Below, piece after piece: positions 44,081 through 53,007 of a stretch of DNA of 64,000 nt. The stretch comes from Adlercreutzia agrestimuris. Lineage in GTDB: Bacteria > Actinomycetota > Coriobacteriia > Coriobacteriales > Eggerthellaceae. The number at the start of each line of letters is the position of its first letter. Position 1 is the stretch's first letter. Both the position numbers and the translations under genes were made by a program. Where the stretch lies: NCBI RefSeq assembly GCF_943193125.1, contig NZ_CALPCX010000001.1:124001-188000 (forward strand). Direction: 5' to 3'. The notes beneath the pieces were generated by a model, which was given only the letters and a program-made list of their open reading frames with translations, had not been told where the DNA came from and made no database searches.

Positions 44081-44791
44081 ATGCGCATTTTGATTGTTGA
44101 AGATGACATACGATTGGCATCTGCGCTCAAACATATTTTGGAAGAGAACCACTATCTTGTTGATATGGTTCACGATGGCGAAGAAGGACTTACTTTCGCC
44201 AAATACGACACATACGACGTGATCATCTTAGACGTCATGCTTCCCAAGCGTGACGGTTTTTCGGTTGCCTCTGAGCTGCGCAGAAGTGCTATCAATACCC
44301 CTATTTTGCTCCTAACAGCACGAGATACTGTACCCGACAAAATAACAGGACTTGATAGCGGCGCCGATGATTATATGACCAAACCCTTTGCTCCCGCCGA
44401 ACTTCTGGCCCATCTGCGCGCACTGACGCGACGCATGGGCGAAGTCATCTTTGAAAAGCTTGATGCAGGAGATTTAACGCTGACACTTGCCAGTCATGAC
44501 CTCTCATGCACCACAACCAACAAGACTATCCACCTCTCTCATAAAGAATTCGAGCTGGCAAAAGTGCTGATCACCAACGCAGGAATGGTGGTTTCTAAAG
44601 AGACATTAATTGAAAAGGTTTGGGGGCTTGACTCAAGCGCAGAAGACAACAATGTCGAAGCTTACGTGTCATTCTTGCGCAAAAAAATTCGCTTCCTCGG
44701 ATCAACGAGTACCATTGAGACATTACGCAAAACAGGATATCGGCTCAGCGCTGGTGAGAGCGTTGATTCGCAAGCTTCATCGCTTAACTAA
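44081..44791 (+). CDS. OmpR/PhoB-family response regulator
   Basis: A 236-residue protein. The receiver domain has the acidic pair VEDD, the phospho-accepting aspartate in VIILDVMLPKRDG (Asp51) and the lysine in YMTKPFAPAEL. The C-terminal winged helix shows HLSHKEFELAKVLI and RKTGYRLS. The AAAGG site lies 6 bases upstream. It is followed after 18 bases by its histidine kinase. The divergent VTC/DUF4956/surface cassette is a possible target. Confidence 0.93.
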   Translation: MRILIVEDDIRLASALKHILEENHYLVDMVHDGEEGLTFAKYDTYDVIILDVMLPKRDGFSVASELRRSAINTPILLLTARDTVPDKITGLDSGADDYMTKPFAPAELLAHLRALTRRMGEVIFEKLDAGDLTLTLASHDLSCTTTNKTIHLSHKEFELAKVLITNAGMVVSKETLIEKVWGLDSSAEDNNVEAYVSFLRKKIRFLGSTSTIETLRKTGYRLSAGESVDSQASSLN

Positions 44792-44809
44792 CGAGAAAGT
44801 ATTCGCCGT

Positions 44810-46105
44810 ATGCTCAAGCGTCTTCGCGTCAAATTTATTGCTCTTAATATGAGCTGTGTTGCAATAATACTCGTGCTGCTGTGCGTTGTAATTTGCACCC
44901 TTAACTACCAATCAGCTTTTGAGCATGTTAATCGTTCTCTCGATATTGCTCTTGATCATGCCGAAGAACCTCGCTCCAAGCTGCACGGTCCTAAAGATTT
45001 TGACGAACAAAATGCTCCTTTGCCGCCAGAAATTGGTGGCAAGGAATCCGACATGTCCATTCCAGTTGCAGCTTTCATCTTGCAACCGGATGGCACTTTA
45101 GAAGAAATACCTTCTAAAACCACTGCAACTATTGCAACGGATGTACTCGATGATGCTACTAAGGAGATCGTGAATGCTGCGCCTGGATACGGGGAGCTGC
45201 CCGATTTATCTCTTGTCTACGAAAAGCGTGTTACTGGGGACACCACATACTTAGCATTTGCCGATCTTGCCTATGTTAACTCCTGGCATTCTTTAGCACT
45301 CTATTTAGGTGGTGCTTCACTCTTAGCGTTGGCGGTTTTGCTGGTAATCAATATTTTCTTTGCGCGATGGGCACTCAGACCTGTTGCAAGCGCTTGGCAA
45401 CAGCAACGTCAGTTTGTTGCCGACGTCTCACATGACCTCAAAACACCCTTAACCGTTATCTTGGCGAACACCTCTATCTTGCTTGAACACCCTGAAAGAA
45501 GCATCGCTGAGCAAGTTCAGTGGGTTGATAGCACGCAGCACGAAGCACAACATATTCAAGCACTCGTAAATGACCTGCTTCTTCTTGCAAAACTTGACGA
45601 AGAGCAAAGCATTGGCAACACCCCTCTTTTGCAGGAGCAAGCCTCGGAAAAAGTTGATTTTTCTGATCTTGTTGAAGGCGAACTGCTGCAATTTGAGTCA
45701 ATTGCATTTGAAAAAGACATTGCCATGACAAGCAAAGTGGAACCTAACCTTGAGGTTACCGGCAACCTTGTTCGACTACGTCGCGTTGTTTCCACACTCA
45801 TTGACAACGCATGCAAATATACCCATGCCAAACAAAGCGTTACAGTGTCACTTGTCAAATCGGGACGTTTCGCTAAATTGAGCGTAAACAACACCGGCAC
45901 TGTTATACCTGCTCAGGATTTACCCCACATCTTTGACCGCTTTTATCGCGCCGACAAAGCACGCACACGCGACGCAGGCGGACATGGACTCGGACTAGCT
46001 ATCGCTCAGTCTATTGCCCAAGAGCACAAGGGAACTATTGGCGTGAAAAGCAATGAGCGCGAAGGTACCACCTTCACACTCACCTTGCCACTTGATTTGC
46101 AATAA
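44810..46105 (+). CDS. Sensor histidine kinase
   Basis: A 431-residue membrane kinase. Two membrane helices (about 9-33 and 162-186) enclose a ~130-residue extracytoplasmic region; a short HAMP-like linker follows, and then the dimerisation box VSHDLKTPLTVI (His208). The ATPase domain has the N box LIDNACKYTHAKQ, DRFYRADKARTRDAGGHGLGLAIA and GTTFTLTLPL. It should phosphorylate the regulator encoded directly upstream. The signal is unknown. Confidence 0.93.
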   Translation: MLKRLRVKFIALNMSCVAIILVLLCVVICTLNYQSAFEHVNRSLDIALDHAEEPRSKLHGPKDFDEQNAPLPPEIGGKESDMSIPVAAFILQPDGTLEEIPSKTTATIATDVLDDATKEIVNAAPGYGELPDLSLVYEKRVTGDTTYLAFADLAYVNSWHSLALYLGGASLLALAVLLVINIFFARWALRPVASAWQQQRQFVADVSHDLKTPLTVILANTSILLEHPERSIAEQVQWVDSTQHEAQHIQALVNDLLLLAKLDEEQSIGNTPLLQEQASEKVDFSDLVEGELLQFESIAFEKDIAMTSKVEPNLEVTGNLVRLRRVVSTLIDNACKYTHAKQSVTVSLVKSGRFAKLSVNNTGTVIPAQDLPHIFDRFYRADKARTRDAGGHGLGLAIAQSIAQEHKGTIGVKSNEREGTTFTLTLPLDLQ

Positions 46106-46180
46106 TGCTCCGCTTTAGGTTACGTAACTGTCGCACTTAACAAAGAGATGCTGCGTTCAATGCGACAGACACATACAAAC

Positions 46181-48271
46181 CTATACGTAAAAGAGCATCT
46201 CGTTATAGGTTGGCATTGGCCAATACTTGCGATCAACCAAAACTTCCATAGCATCAACCGAGCGACGCAGCGCATCCATACGCGGTACAATTTCAGCTGC
46301 ATATACATTTGCGCGCTCTTGGCCGTCCTCAATCGTCTGGGCACGCTTATGTTCCGCGCGAAGATCTTCCAGGCATTCGTTAATTGTCTGCAAACCCTCT
46401 AACAACTGATTAAGCAAGCCTTTTTGCTGAGCCACGGGAGCATCGGCACTCACCTGCAAAACAGCATTAATGTTTTGCGCAACATCGGTTGCATAAGCAG
46501 TAATAGCAGGAATGAACTGGCGAAGCACCATGCGCTTCATCGTGCGCACTTCAATATTGAGCAACTTGGTATATTTCTCAAGCTTCACTTCATAGCGGCT
46601 GCGTACCTCGGTTTCTGACAACACACCAAAACGCTCAAAAAGCTCAATGCTTTTTGGATCTACGAAACAAGGAAGCGCCTCAGCGGTCGTAAGATGGTTG
46701 GCAAGACCTCTGCGTTTTGCCTCTTCTACCCATTCTTCGCCATAACCGTCACCATTAAAGATGATGCGCTGATGCTTCGTCAGCATTGCCTTGATGTACT
46801 CAATGGCGCGCTCTTCAAACTCCTCTGTTGGAACGCTTTCCATGGCATCGGCAAAGTCACTCAAGCTTTTAGCCATAGCGGTATTGAGAATCATGTTGCA
46901 ATCAGAGAGATTTACCGCAGAACCAGGCATGCGGAATTCAAACTTGTTACCCGTAAAGGCAAAAGGACTCGTGCGATTCCGGTCCGTATTGTCTTTAAGG
47001 AAATTCGGCAACACATCAACACCTAAGTCAACCGAAACGCGCTCGGCAGAGGTGTAATCATGCTCATCAATGAGTGCGTCTACCACTTCGCTCAATTCAT
47101 CACCCAAAAACATTGAGATGATAGCCGGAGGCGCCTCATGAGCACCCAAGCGATGATCATTTCCCGCCGACGCCACCGACATGCGCAAAAGCTCTTGATA
47201 ATCATCTACCGCCTGGATAACGCCGGTCAAAAAGACTAAGAAGCGCAAGTTATCAATGGGGCTTTCGCCCGGATCAAGCAAGTTAGTTTTATCAGTAGCA
47301 ATTGACCAGTTGTTATGTTTGCCTGAGCCGTTAATACCCTCAAAGGGCTTTTCGTGCAACAGGCATACCAAACCATGGTGGCTTGCCAGCAGGCGCATTT
47401 TTTCCATGGTCAGTAAGTTTTCATCAATGGCTCGGTTAGTGTTAGAGAAAATGGGCGCCAACTCATGTTGAGCAGGCGCAACCTCATTGTGTTTGGTGCG
47501 AGCAGGTACGCCAAGTTTCCAAAGCTCGGTATCCAGCTCCTTCATAAACTCATTTACCGTAGGACGAATTGAGCCAAAATAGTGCTCTTCTAATTCCTGA
47601 CCTTTGCAGGGCGCATAACCAAACAAGGTTCGATTGCACATCATCAAGTCTTGGCGCTTGGCATAGTCCGCCTCAGACACCAAAAAGTACTCCTGCTCAG
47701 CGCCAACGGTTGTTACAATGCGTTGCTTTGGTTCGCCAAAAAGAGCCAGCACGCGATTAGCCTGCTCTTCGATGACTTTCATAGAGCGCAAAAGCGGCGT
47801 CTTTTTATCCAACGCTTCACCGGTATAGCTGCAAAATGCTGTAGGAATGCACAAAACCTCATCTTTGATGAAGGCATAGCTTGTAGGATCCCATGCCGTA
47901 TAGCCACGTGCTTCAAACGTGGCGCGCAAGCCGCCTGATGGGAAGCTTGAAGCATCGGGCTCACCTTGAATGAGCTCCTTGCCCGAGAAACTCATAATGG
48001 CACGGCCATCACTCTTTGGATCCAGAAAACCATCATGCTTTTCTGACGTAATGCCCGAAAGAGGCTGGAACCAGTGAGTGTAGTGCGTGGCACCTTTTTC
48101 GATTGCCCATTCTTTCATGGCGTGCGCTACGACATTTGCCACCTCAGGATCAAGTGGTTGCCCCTCTTTAATGGTTTTAAGCAAGCTTTTGTACGTTGCA
48201 GAAGGCAGGTGCTCCTGCATAGTATGCTCATTAAAGACCTCTGAACCATAGATTTCTGAGACGTTCGCCAT
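46181..48271 (-). CDS. glnN: Glutamine synthetase type III
   Basis: A 696-residue enzyme making glutamine from glutamate and ammonia. The length (~700) and motifs separate type III from the ~450-residue type I. The N-terminal region has THYTHWFQPLSG and EKHDGFLDP; the catalytic part has GAEQEYFLV, RTKHNEVAPAQHELAPIF, GSGKHNNWS and NRTSPFAF. A good AAAGGAG site lies before the ATG. It stands alone, convergent with the histidine kinase gene. Confidence 0.95.
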   Translation of the reverse strand: MANVSEIYGSEVFNEHTMQEHLPSATYKSLLKTIKEGQPLDPEVANVVAHAMKEWAIEKGATHYTHWFQPLSGITSEKHDGFLDPKSDGRAIMSFSGKELIQGEPDASSFPSGGLRATFEARGYTAWDPTSYAFIKDEVLCIPTAFCSYTGEALDKKTPLLRSMKVIEEQANRVLALFGEPKQRIVTTVGAEQEYFLVSEADYAKRQDLMMCNRTLFGYAPCKGQELEEHYFGSIRPTVNEFMKELDTELWKLGVPARTKHNEVAPAQHELAPIFSNTNRAIDENLLTMEKMRLLASHHGLVCLLHEKPFEGINGSGKHNNWSIATDKTNLLDPGESPIDNLRFLVFLTGVIQAVDDYQELLRMSVASAGNDHRLGAHEAPPAIISMFLGDELSEVVDALIDEHDYTSAERVSVDLGVDVLPNFLKDNTDRNRTSPFAFTGNKFEFRMPGSAVNLSDCNMILNTAMAKSLSDFADAMESVPTEEFEERAIEYIKAMLTKHQRIIFNGDGYGEEWVEEAKRRGLANHLTTAEALPCFVDPKSIELFERFGVLSETEVRSRYEVKLEKYTKLLNIEVRTMKRMVLRQFIPAITAYATDVAQNINAVLQVSADAPVAQQKGLLNQLLEGLQTINECLEDLRAEHKRAQTIEDGQERANVYAAEIVPRMDALRRSVDAMEVLVDRKYWPMPTYNEMLFYV

Positions 48272-48427
48272 GAAGTGTTCTCCTTTTACGTGTGGCAGTC
48301 TACATCATCCGCATACGATACCACGACTAGCCACCCTACCCGCTGTTCACAGTTTAAAACGGAATTGTTTCTCATGTTTTTCGGCGTATTAACTCTTTGC
48401 CGTTTGTGGTATTTGTCTTGGCGCTCT

Positions 48428-48967
48428 CTACAAGATGAGCTCATACATAGACAAGACTACCTCACCAAGAGCTGGATAAGTTAGTGTGGTATCTCCTCTA
48501 TGCTTAAAACCTAATGCCTCATACAACCCACGTCCGCGCACATTAAAAGGGAATGTATCCAGGCGCAAAACACGTGTACCTCGCGCTCTCTCTTGCTCAA
48601 TCACCCAAGCCAGCAACTGCTTTGCAAACCCTTGCCCGTGATAGCAAGGAAGTGTTGCCACTACATGCAAAACACCAAGATCATCAGGCGCTACATTGCA
48701 ACCCCATTCAACTTGCTCGTAACCCAATGCGCCATCGGCGTTAACAATCATGCCGCATGCTAGTTCTTCTTCGCCATCATCACGCGTCACCCACCCAAGG
48801 TATACGCGATCTTGCTCAAGAGACGTACGTATAAATGCTTTAGAGGGGTGTTTATCGTGCTCCCAATAGACATCGAATTCGGTGTCTTTCATTTCGTCAA
48901 TCATCTTGGTATAGAATTCCAAAACAGCCTCGAAATCCTCCAAGGTGCCCTGACGTATGGTGAGCAT
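48428..48967 (-). CDS. GNAT family N-acetyltransferase
   Basis: A 179-residue protein from ATG 48967 (AAAGGA, about 8 bases), which starts MLTIRQGTLEDFEAVLEFY. The GNAT fold is shown by the acetyl-CoA site VVATLPCYHGQGFAKQLLAW and the C-terminal RLDTFPFNVRGRGLYEALGF. The substrate is unknown. Confidence 0.85.
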   Translation of the reverse strand: MLTIRQGTLEDFEAVLEFYTKMIDEMKDTEFDVYWEHDKHPSKAFIRTSLEQDRVYLGWVTRDDGEEELACGMIVNADGALGYEQVEWGCNVAPDDLGVLHVVATLPCYHGQGFAKQLLAWVIEQERARGTRVLRLDTFPFNVRGRGLYEALGFKHRGDTTLTYPALGEVVLSMYELIL

Positions 48968-49082
48968 GCCGTTGTCCTTTCGCCACGGTTCGTTCGTCAA
49001 TTGTTTTTGATTGTTGCATTGATACTATAGCAAAGTCATACACGGTAGATGGGCTTCTCTATGTATTGAAATGGCTTACAGC

Positions 49083-49122
49083 TCAAACAAAAGTGACACC
49101 TAAAGGCGCCACTTTTGTTTGA
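49083..49122 (-). terminator. Terminator after the secreted protease gene
   Basis: On the minus strand a long stem (TCAAACAAAAGTG with CACTTTTGTTTGA, 13 bp) is extended by GTGGCGCC-type pairs with two G-U wobbles around a TTTA loop. It is perfect only as minus-strand RNA, which fits termination of the protease gene ending at 49154. Confidence 0.75.
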
Positions 49123-49153
49123 TGTTCGGATTCAAATTACCAAAGATTAGCGA

Positions 49154-50791
49154 TTAGGGATTCAAGCAAACACCACTACTATTAAAGGTGTAAGCTTTGC
49201 CATTAATTGTCCAGGTGCCACTATGGAGCATTGAGCCTTCTGGACCTGTCCCTGGAGTATTTGCAGCAGGTCGCAAGTAATACCAATTACCGTTTTCCTT
49301 AAACCATCCCGTACGCATTGCTCCTTCGCTGTCAAAAGAAAACCACTTGCCATCAATTTTCTGCCAACCAGTAACCATGACACCGTCTGTTCCAAGGAAA
49401 TACCAGTAATAACCAATTTTCTGCCACCAGGTCAACATTGCGCCCGAACTATCTAAGCGATACCATTTCCCCTCATCCTGAACCCAACAGTTTGAACGCA
49501 TAAATCCATTCGATTTGTCAAAGAAGTACCAACTGCCCTTCCAACTCTGCCAGCCTGTCCTCCGCAGTCCCGTATTTAGCATAAATGCCCAAGAATCTCC
49601 ACCTAGGGGTCGCTGCCAATTCTCGAGCACAACACTACGACCAGTCCAACTCCACCATCCATTGTTGTAATAAAGCGCAAGCGTCCCTGAACCCGTTTTT
49701 GTCATTGATTCATATGCACCATGACCAGGGTTCATAACTTGCGCGACTAGTACACCACTACTATTGGTTGACCACCCACATATAACAACGCCATGACCAG
49801 CTCCGCCAGACGACTGAAGCCCTGCATAAATAGGTACACCATTTCCAATCCAATTCTTCATTCTTTGATCCGTTAACCCGCCACTATAATGGACTGCTCC
49901 AATTTGTGTATCACTATTCTTGTATTTAAATAAGGCGAATCCATTTACAATGTTCTGAGCATTACCAGCCACCAAGCCTCCCGCAGCTTTAATCGCAATA
50001 TTGCGATGATCATAAGGTAATGTTCCAGTCATATAGCGCCCAATACTTTCAACACAAGCTGCCCAACAAATTGGAGCGCTAAATTGGTTGACTTTTGGGA
50101 CTACAAGGTTGGAGTATTTACCGAGAGCCAACGAACCGGATGAATATGTCGATATATTTTCTTCAGCAGCATCGTCATAGGACTCCGATAGAGGATCGCC
50201 TGTTTCAACATAGGACTCTCTCGGCGCTAATGGTAAGGCAGTACGTTGATTCTGTTTCGTAAATTCGAAATCATAGTCAGCCTGCGTGTCAAGTTGGCAT
50301 TGAATTGTATAAGGAACAGAAGCATGCTCGCCTTGTTCCGCAATTACTGTAATTTCATCATCTCCCTCTATACCATAAACCGCACATTTTTCGTTTTCTT
50401 CTAAACCTTTATTAATGGCATCGCAATACTGTGTAGTCATATGAAACACAATATCACCAAGCTCATCTGTACTTTCATAACAAACAGCAACAACACTTTG
50501 CCCCGAGTAAACTGGCCACAAATAGCTTGTTTTTACTATTGAATCCTCCTGCTGAGAATAAACTGGTATCGGGTCTCCCAGTTCTAGCGTGTCGATCGAA
50601 ACATCTGGAAAACCATAGTAATAGTTATAACCTTCAACAGTAGCCATACCTTCAACCATTGCTGAAATATGATCTACTGCGAGTTGCCTTGGCGCTGGTG
50701 AGTTTTCATCTGCATATGCAGTCTGCGAAAACAACGCGCAAACTAAAACCCCAAGAACAATCCAAGACTTAAATAAGGCTCTCTTACTCAT
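49154..50791 (-). CDS. Secreted papain-like cysteine protease with cell-wall-binding repeats
   Basis: A 545-residue exported protein. The signal peptide spans residues 1-27 (hydrophobic core, cleavage near TAYADEN). Residues ~30-220 are a propeptide-like region. The protease domain (~225-395) has the papain-type oxyanion glutamine and cysteine in NQFSAPICWAAC (Gln236, Cys242), the histidine in GAGHGVVICGW (His333) and an asparagine in QVMNPGHG (Asn354). This resembles C39-like/staphopain-type peptidases. Residues ~411-545 hold about six aromatic-glycine repeats (GWQKIDGKWFSFDSEGAM, GWFKENGNWYYL) of the choline/cell-wall-binding type, which would hold the enzyme at the envelope. Substrate unknown. 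The neighbouring lipoprotein may be its partner. Confidence 0.82.
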   Translation of the reverse strand: MSKRALFKSWIVLGVLVCALFSQTAYADENSPAPRQLAVDHISAMVEGMATVEGYNYYYGFPDVSIDTLELGDPIPVYSQQEDSIVKTSYLWPVYSGQSVVAVCYESTDELGDIVFHMTTQYCDAINKGLEENEKCAVYGIEGDDEITVIAEQGEHASVPYTIQCQLDTQADYDFEFTKQNQRTALPLAPRESYVETGDPLSESYDDAAEENISTYSSGSLALGKYSNLVVPKVNQFSAPICWAACVESIGRYMTGTLPYDHRNIAIKAAGGLVAGNAQNIVNGFALFKYKNSDTQIGAVHYSGGLTDQRMKNWIGNGVPIYAGLQSSGGAGHGVVICGWSTNSSGVLVAQVMNPGHGAYESMTKTGSGTLALYYNNGWWSWTGRSVVLENWQRPLGGDSWAFMLNTGLRRTGWQSWKGSWYFFDKSNGFMRSNCWVQDEGKWYRLDSSGAMLTWWQKIGYYWYFLGTDGVMVTGWQKIDGKWFSFDSEGAMRTGWFKENGNWYYLRPAANTPGTGPEGSMLHSGTWTINGKAYTFNSSGVCLNP

Positions 50792-50866
50792 AATTGCCTC
50801 CTCTCAAAGGCGATTGACGATATGAGTACTTTCCTTGGCTATAACGTTAGATAGAATACGAAATGA

Positions 50867-51613
50867 TTATTGTGATAGCTCGAACGGAACCCTGTTGGTC
50901 ATGTTACCCGCAGACAGTTGAGAAACATCGCTGGTCAGGTAGTCTTCGATAGTCTGCTGCATTTCTTCTGAGAGCTTTTGCTGGAACATAAGATTGCTCA
51001 TACACAACCAATTCGTTCCATCTCCTACCAGCCAGAAAGTTCGCTCATCAGACCCATCAATGGAATCAATCACTCGAAGATAGATACCCGATGTATTGTT
51101 TTGAAAAAACTCAACGAAAGATGCGTCATTTCCGTAATAGGCAAACGTTGGCTTGATTTCTCCATCAATATCTTCATCATCTTCATGATGATCATAAGGG
51201 AAAAACAAACCCACCGCCATGTTATTGTTATAGATGGGATAGCATGCGTTTTCATCCTCGCGGAAGACCCCATTTTCATAAAGGTAACTTGGGATCTTTT
51301 CGCCCAATTCAAAGGCATCGCTCAAACGCTCCCCTGATTGGTTTCTCATACCAGCAAAATTCTCAAACCCCTGCTCACGATAGGTACTGAGCAGCTCGGC
51401 TGCCTGCAAGCTTATCACGGTCAAGTCGTCAGTTCGGCTATCCTCGCTTGTCGAAGACACCTCATTGACCCCAGGGTTATCATTTGAAGAATTCGGATTT
51501 TTTTGCTCAGCGCTGCCAGAGCAGCCAAAGAAAGCAAGTGCACAAAGCAGCAAAATTACCCAAGGCAACACCGAACATAATCGACGAACATGCACAACGC
51601 TGAGAGACCTCAT
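50867..51613 (-). CDS. Lipoprotein resembling the protease N-terminal region
   Basis: A 248-residue product from ATG 51613, chosen because GAGGTG lies 7 bases upstream and it gives a clean lipoprotein signal: RR, a hydrophobic stretch and FFGCSGS (Cys31). No named domain is recognised. The central part (about 100-210) shows a pattern like the propeptide-like region of the protease downstream: DAFELGEKIPSYLYENG, then CYPIYNNNMAVGLFF, against DTLELGDPIPVYSQQ, then LWPVYSGQSVVAVCY. It could be an inhibitor, chaperone or decoy of the protease. This is inferred from the resemblance and adjacency. Confidence 0.6.
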   Translation of the reverse strand: MRSLSVVHVRRLCSVLPWVILLLCALAFFGCSGSAEQKNPNSSNDNPGVNEVSSTSEDSRTDDLTVISLQAAELLSTYREQGFENFAGMRNQSGERLSDAFELGEKIPSYLYENGVFREDENACYPIYNNNMAVGLFFPYDHHEDDEDIDGEIKPTFAYYGNDASFVEFFQNNTSGIYLRVIDSIDGSDERTFWLVGDGTNWLCMSNLMFQQKLSEEMQQTIEDYLTSDVSQLSAGNMTNRVPFELSQ

Positions 51614-51861
51614 ATCCATACACCTCATCACTATTTGGGACGCTGGATACTCCTTAGTCGAATTGTAATGCCAAGGACAACAAATAACAAGAAATATAAC
51701 TAAATCTATCAAGTTTGTGCTAGAAATAGCTAACAAGATTGATTGGGTTGGTTGTCTTTCTAGCACCTTTTTGTTAAAATCCCTGACTTCGCTCGTTCAG
51801 GATGCGCTCAGCAAACCCATCTTCATCTTTCGGCATACACGCCGGCAAGCCTCACGCACAA

Positions 51862-51891
51862 CAAAGCCCGCCTGATTCCAGACGGGCTTTG
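51862..51891 (-). terminator. Terminator of the rplM-rpsI operon
   Basis: A 12-bp stem (caaagcccgcct, 51862-51873, with agacgggctttg, 51880-51891; one G-U pair on the minus strand) around a 6-base loop, 49 bases after the rpsI stop, followed by TTGTGCG on the minus strand. Confidence 0.75.
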
Positions 51892-51940
51892 CACAAAGCA
51901 ACCAGCAAATGCCAGTTGCCGCTTGTTGGCGAAGTAAAAC

Positions 51941-52333
51941 TTAGCGCTTTGAGAACTGCGGGCGCTTGCGAGCTTTCTTCAGACCATACTTCTTGCGTTC
52001 AACCATACGGGCGTCACGCGTGAGGAAACCGGCCTTCTTGAGCTCAGCACGATAATCGCCAGCCTCAAGCAGTGCGCGAGAAATGCCGTGACGCAGAGCA
52101 CCAGCTTGACCAGAAATGCCACCACCGTTGATGTTGGCAATTACGTCGAAGTGATCTTGCGTGTCGGTTACCTTAAACGGTGCCTTCGCGATATCAACGA
52201 GAGCCTGACGGCCGAAATACTGCAGAGCATCGCGCTTGTTGACGATGATCTTGCCCGTGCCCGGAACAAGGCGAACGCGAGCAACTGCGTCCTTGCGACG
52301 ACCGGTGCCGTAATACATTGCTTCACCTGTCAT
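51941..52333 (-). CDS. rpsI: 30S ribosomal protein S9
   Basis: A 130-residue protein with the S9 core [41 protein letters not shown] and the basic tail [17 protein letters not shown] whose end reaches the P-site tRNA. Start at 52333 with GGAGGG 7 bases upstream, 2 bases after the rplM stop. It is second in the conserved rplM-rpsI operon. Confidence 0.97.
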   Translation of the reverse strand: MTGEAMYYGTGRRKDAVARVRLVPGTGKIIVNKRDALQYFGRQALVDIAKAPFKVTDTQDHFDVIANINGGGISGQAGALRHGISRALLEAGDYRAELKKAGFLTRDARMVERKKYGLKKARKRPQFSKR

Positions 52334-52335
52334 GA

Positions 52336-52770
52336 CTAACCCTCCATCTCGATCTTGCGAGGCTGCTGAGCCATATGCGGATGCTCTGCACCAGCGTATA
52401 CCTTGAGCTTCTTGCCCATGGCGCGACCCAACGTGTTCTTTGGCAACATACCCTTTACTGCGTGTTCAATAACGCGCTCAGGATGCTTTGCCATTGCCTC
52501 ATCAAAGGTCTCTGACTTCAGGCCACCCGGATAACCGCTGTGGCGATAGTAGCTCTTAGTAGCTGCTTTGGTACCAGTAACGCGGATCTTGTCTGCGTTG
52601 ATGATAACCACGAAGTCACCCGTGTCTACATGCGGCGTGTATTGCGGCTTGTGCTTACCCTTCAAAATCTGCGCGGCCTTTGCTGCGACGCGACCGAGAA
52701 CCTGGTCCTCAGCGTCGATCAAGACCCATTCGCGCTCAACTTCGTTGGGCTTTGCGTAATACGTCTTCAC
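52336..52770 (-). CDS. rplM: 50S ribosomal protein L13
   Basis: A 144-residue protein starting at a GTG with GGAGGAATACA upstream. Conserved features include [47 protein letters not shown] and [12 protein letters not shown]. First gene of the rplM-rpsI operon, behind a ~150-base structured leader and a good promoter. Confidence 0.97.
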   Translation of the reverse strand: MKTYYAKPNEVEREWVLIDAEDQVLGRVAAKAAQILKGKHKPQYTPHVDTGDFVVIINADKIRVTGTKAATKSYYRHSGYPGGLKSETFDEAMAKHPERVIEHAVKGMLPKNTLGRAMGKKLKVYAGAEHPHMAQQPRKIEMEG

Positions 52771-52919
52771 TGTATTCCTCCAATAAGTGCTTGTTTGTTT
52801 TCAAAAGTGCAACGTGCGTTGGTGCTGGTTTCCTACGCCAGCGCGCTCGGTGTGGGCCTGGACTCCCTCCTTGAACGCTCCTTCGCAGAGATTGCGATTA
52901 CGGGGCTTTTGAAAGCAAC
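52771..52919 (-). promoter_or_regulatory. Structured rplM leader RNA (candidate)
   Basis: Between the promoter and rplM the untranslated region contains a closing pair, tttcaaaag (52799-52807) with cttttgaaa (52906-52914). Inside it lie the perfect hairpins caacg-tg-cgttg (52810-52821) and gctgg/ccagc (52824-52828 with 52838-52842). This nested design resembles autoregulatory ribosomal-protein leaders. L13 leaders are known in Firmicutes; this one is only a structural prediction by eye. Confidence 0.5.
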
Positions 52920-52925
52920 TTTAGA

Positions 52926-52955
52926 AGTGTAGTTCGTCTTGAGGATAAAAGTCAA
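52926..52955 (-). promoter_or_regulatory. rplM promoter
   Basis: On the minus strand TTGACT (52950-52955) and TACACT (52926-52931) are separated by 18 bases, a near-consensus housekeeping promoter, about 150 bases before the rplM start. Confidence 0.65.
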
Positions 52956-53007
52956 CGAAAAACCCGATGCAATGGATTGATTTACGCGTGATTTGCACAA
53001 ATTCAAG

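Noticed and set aside
46128..46168. Inverted repeat ctgtcgca/tgcgacag between the histidine kinase and glutamine synthetase genes
   Set aside because: The loop is 25 bases and there is no U-run; too weak to call a terminator.
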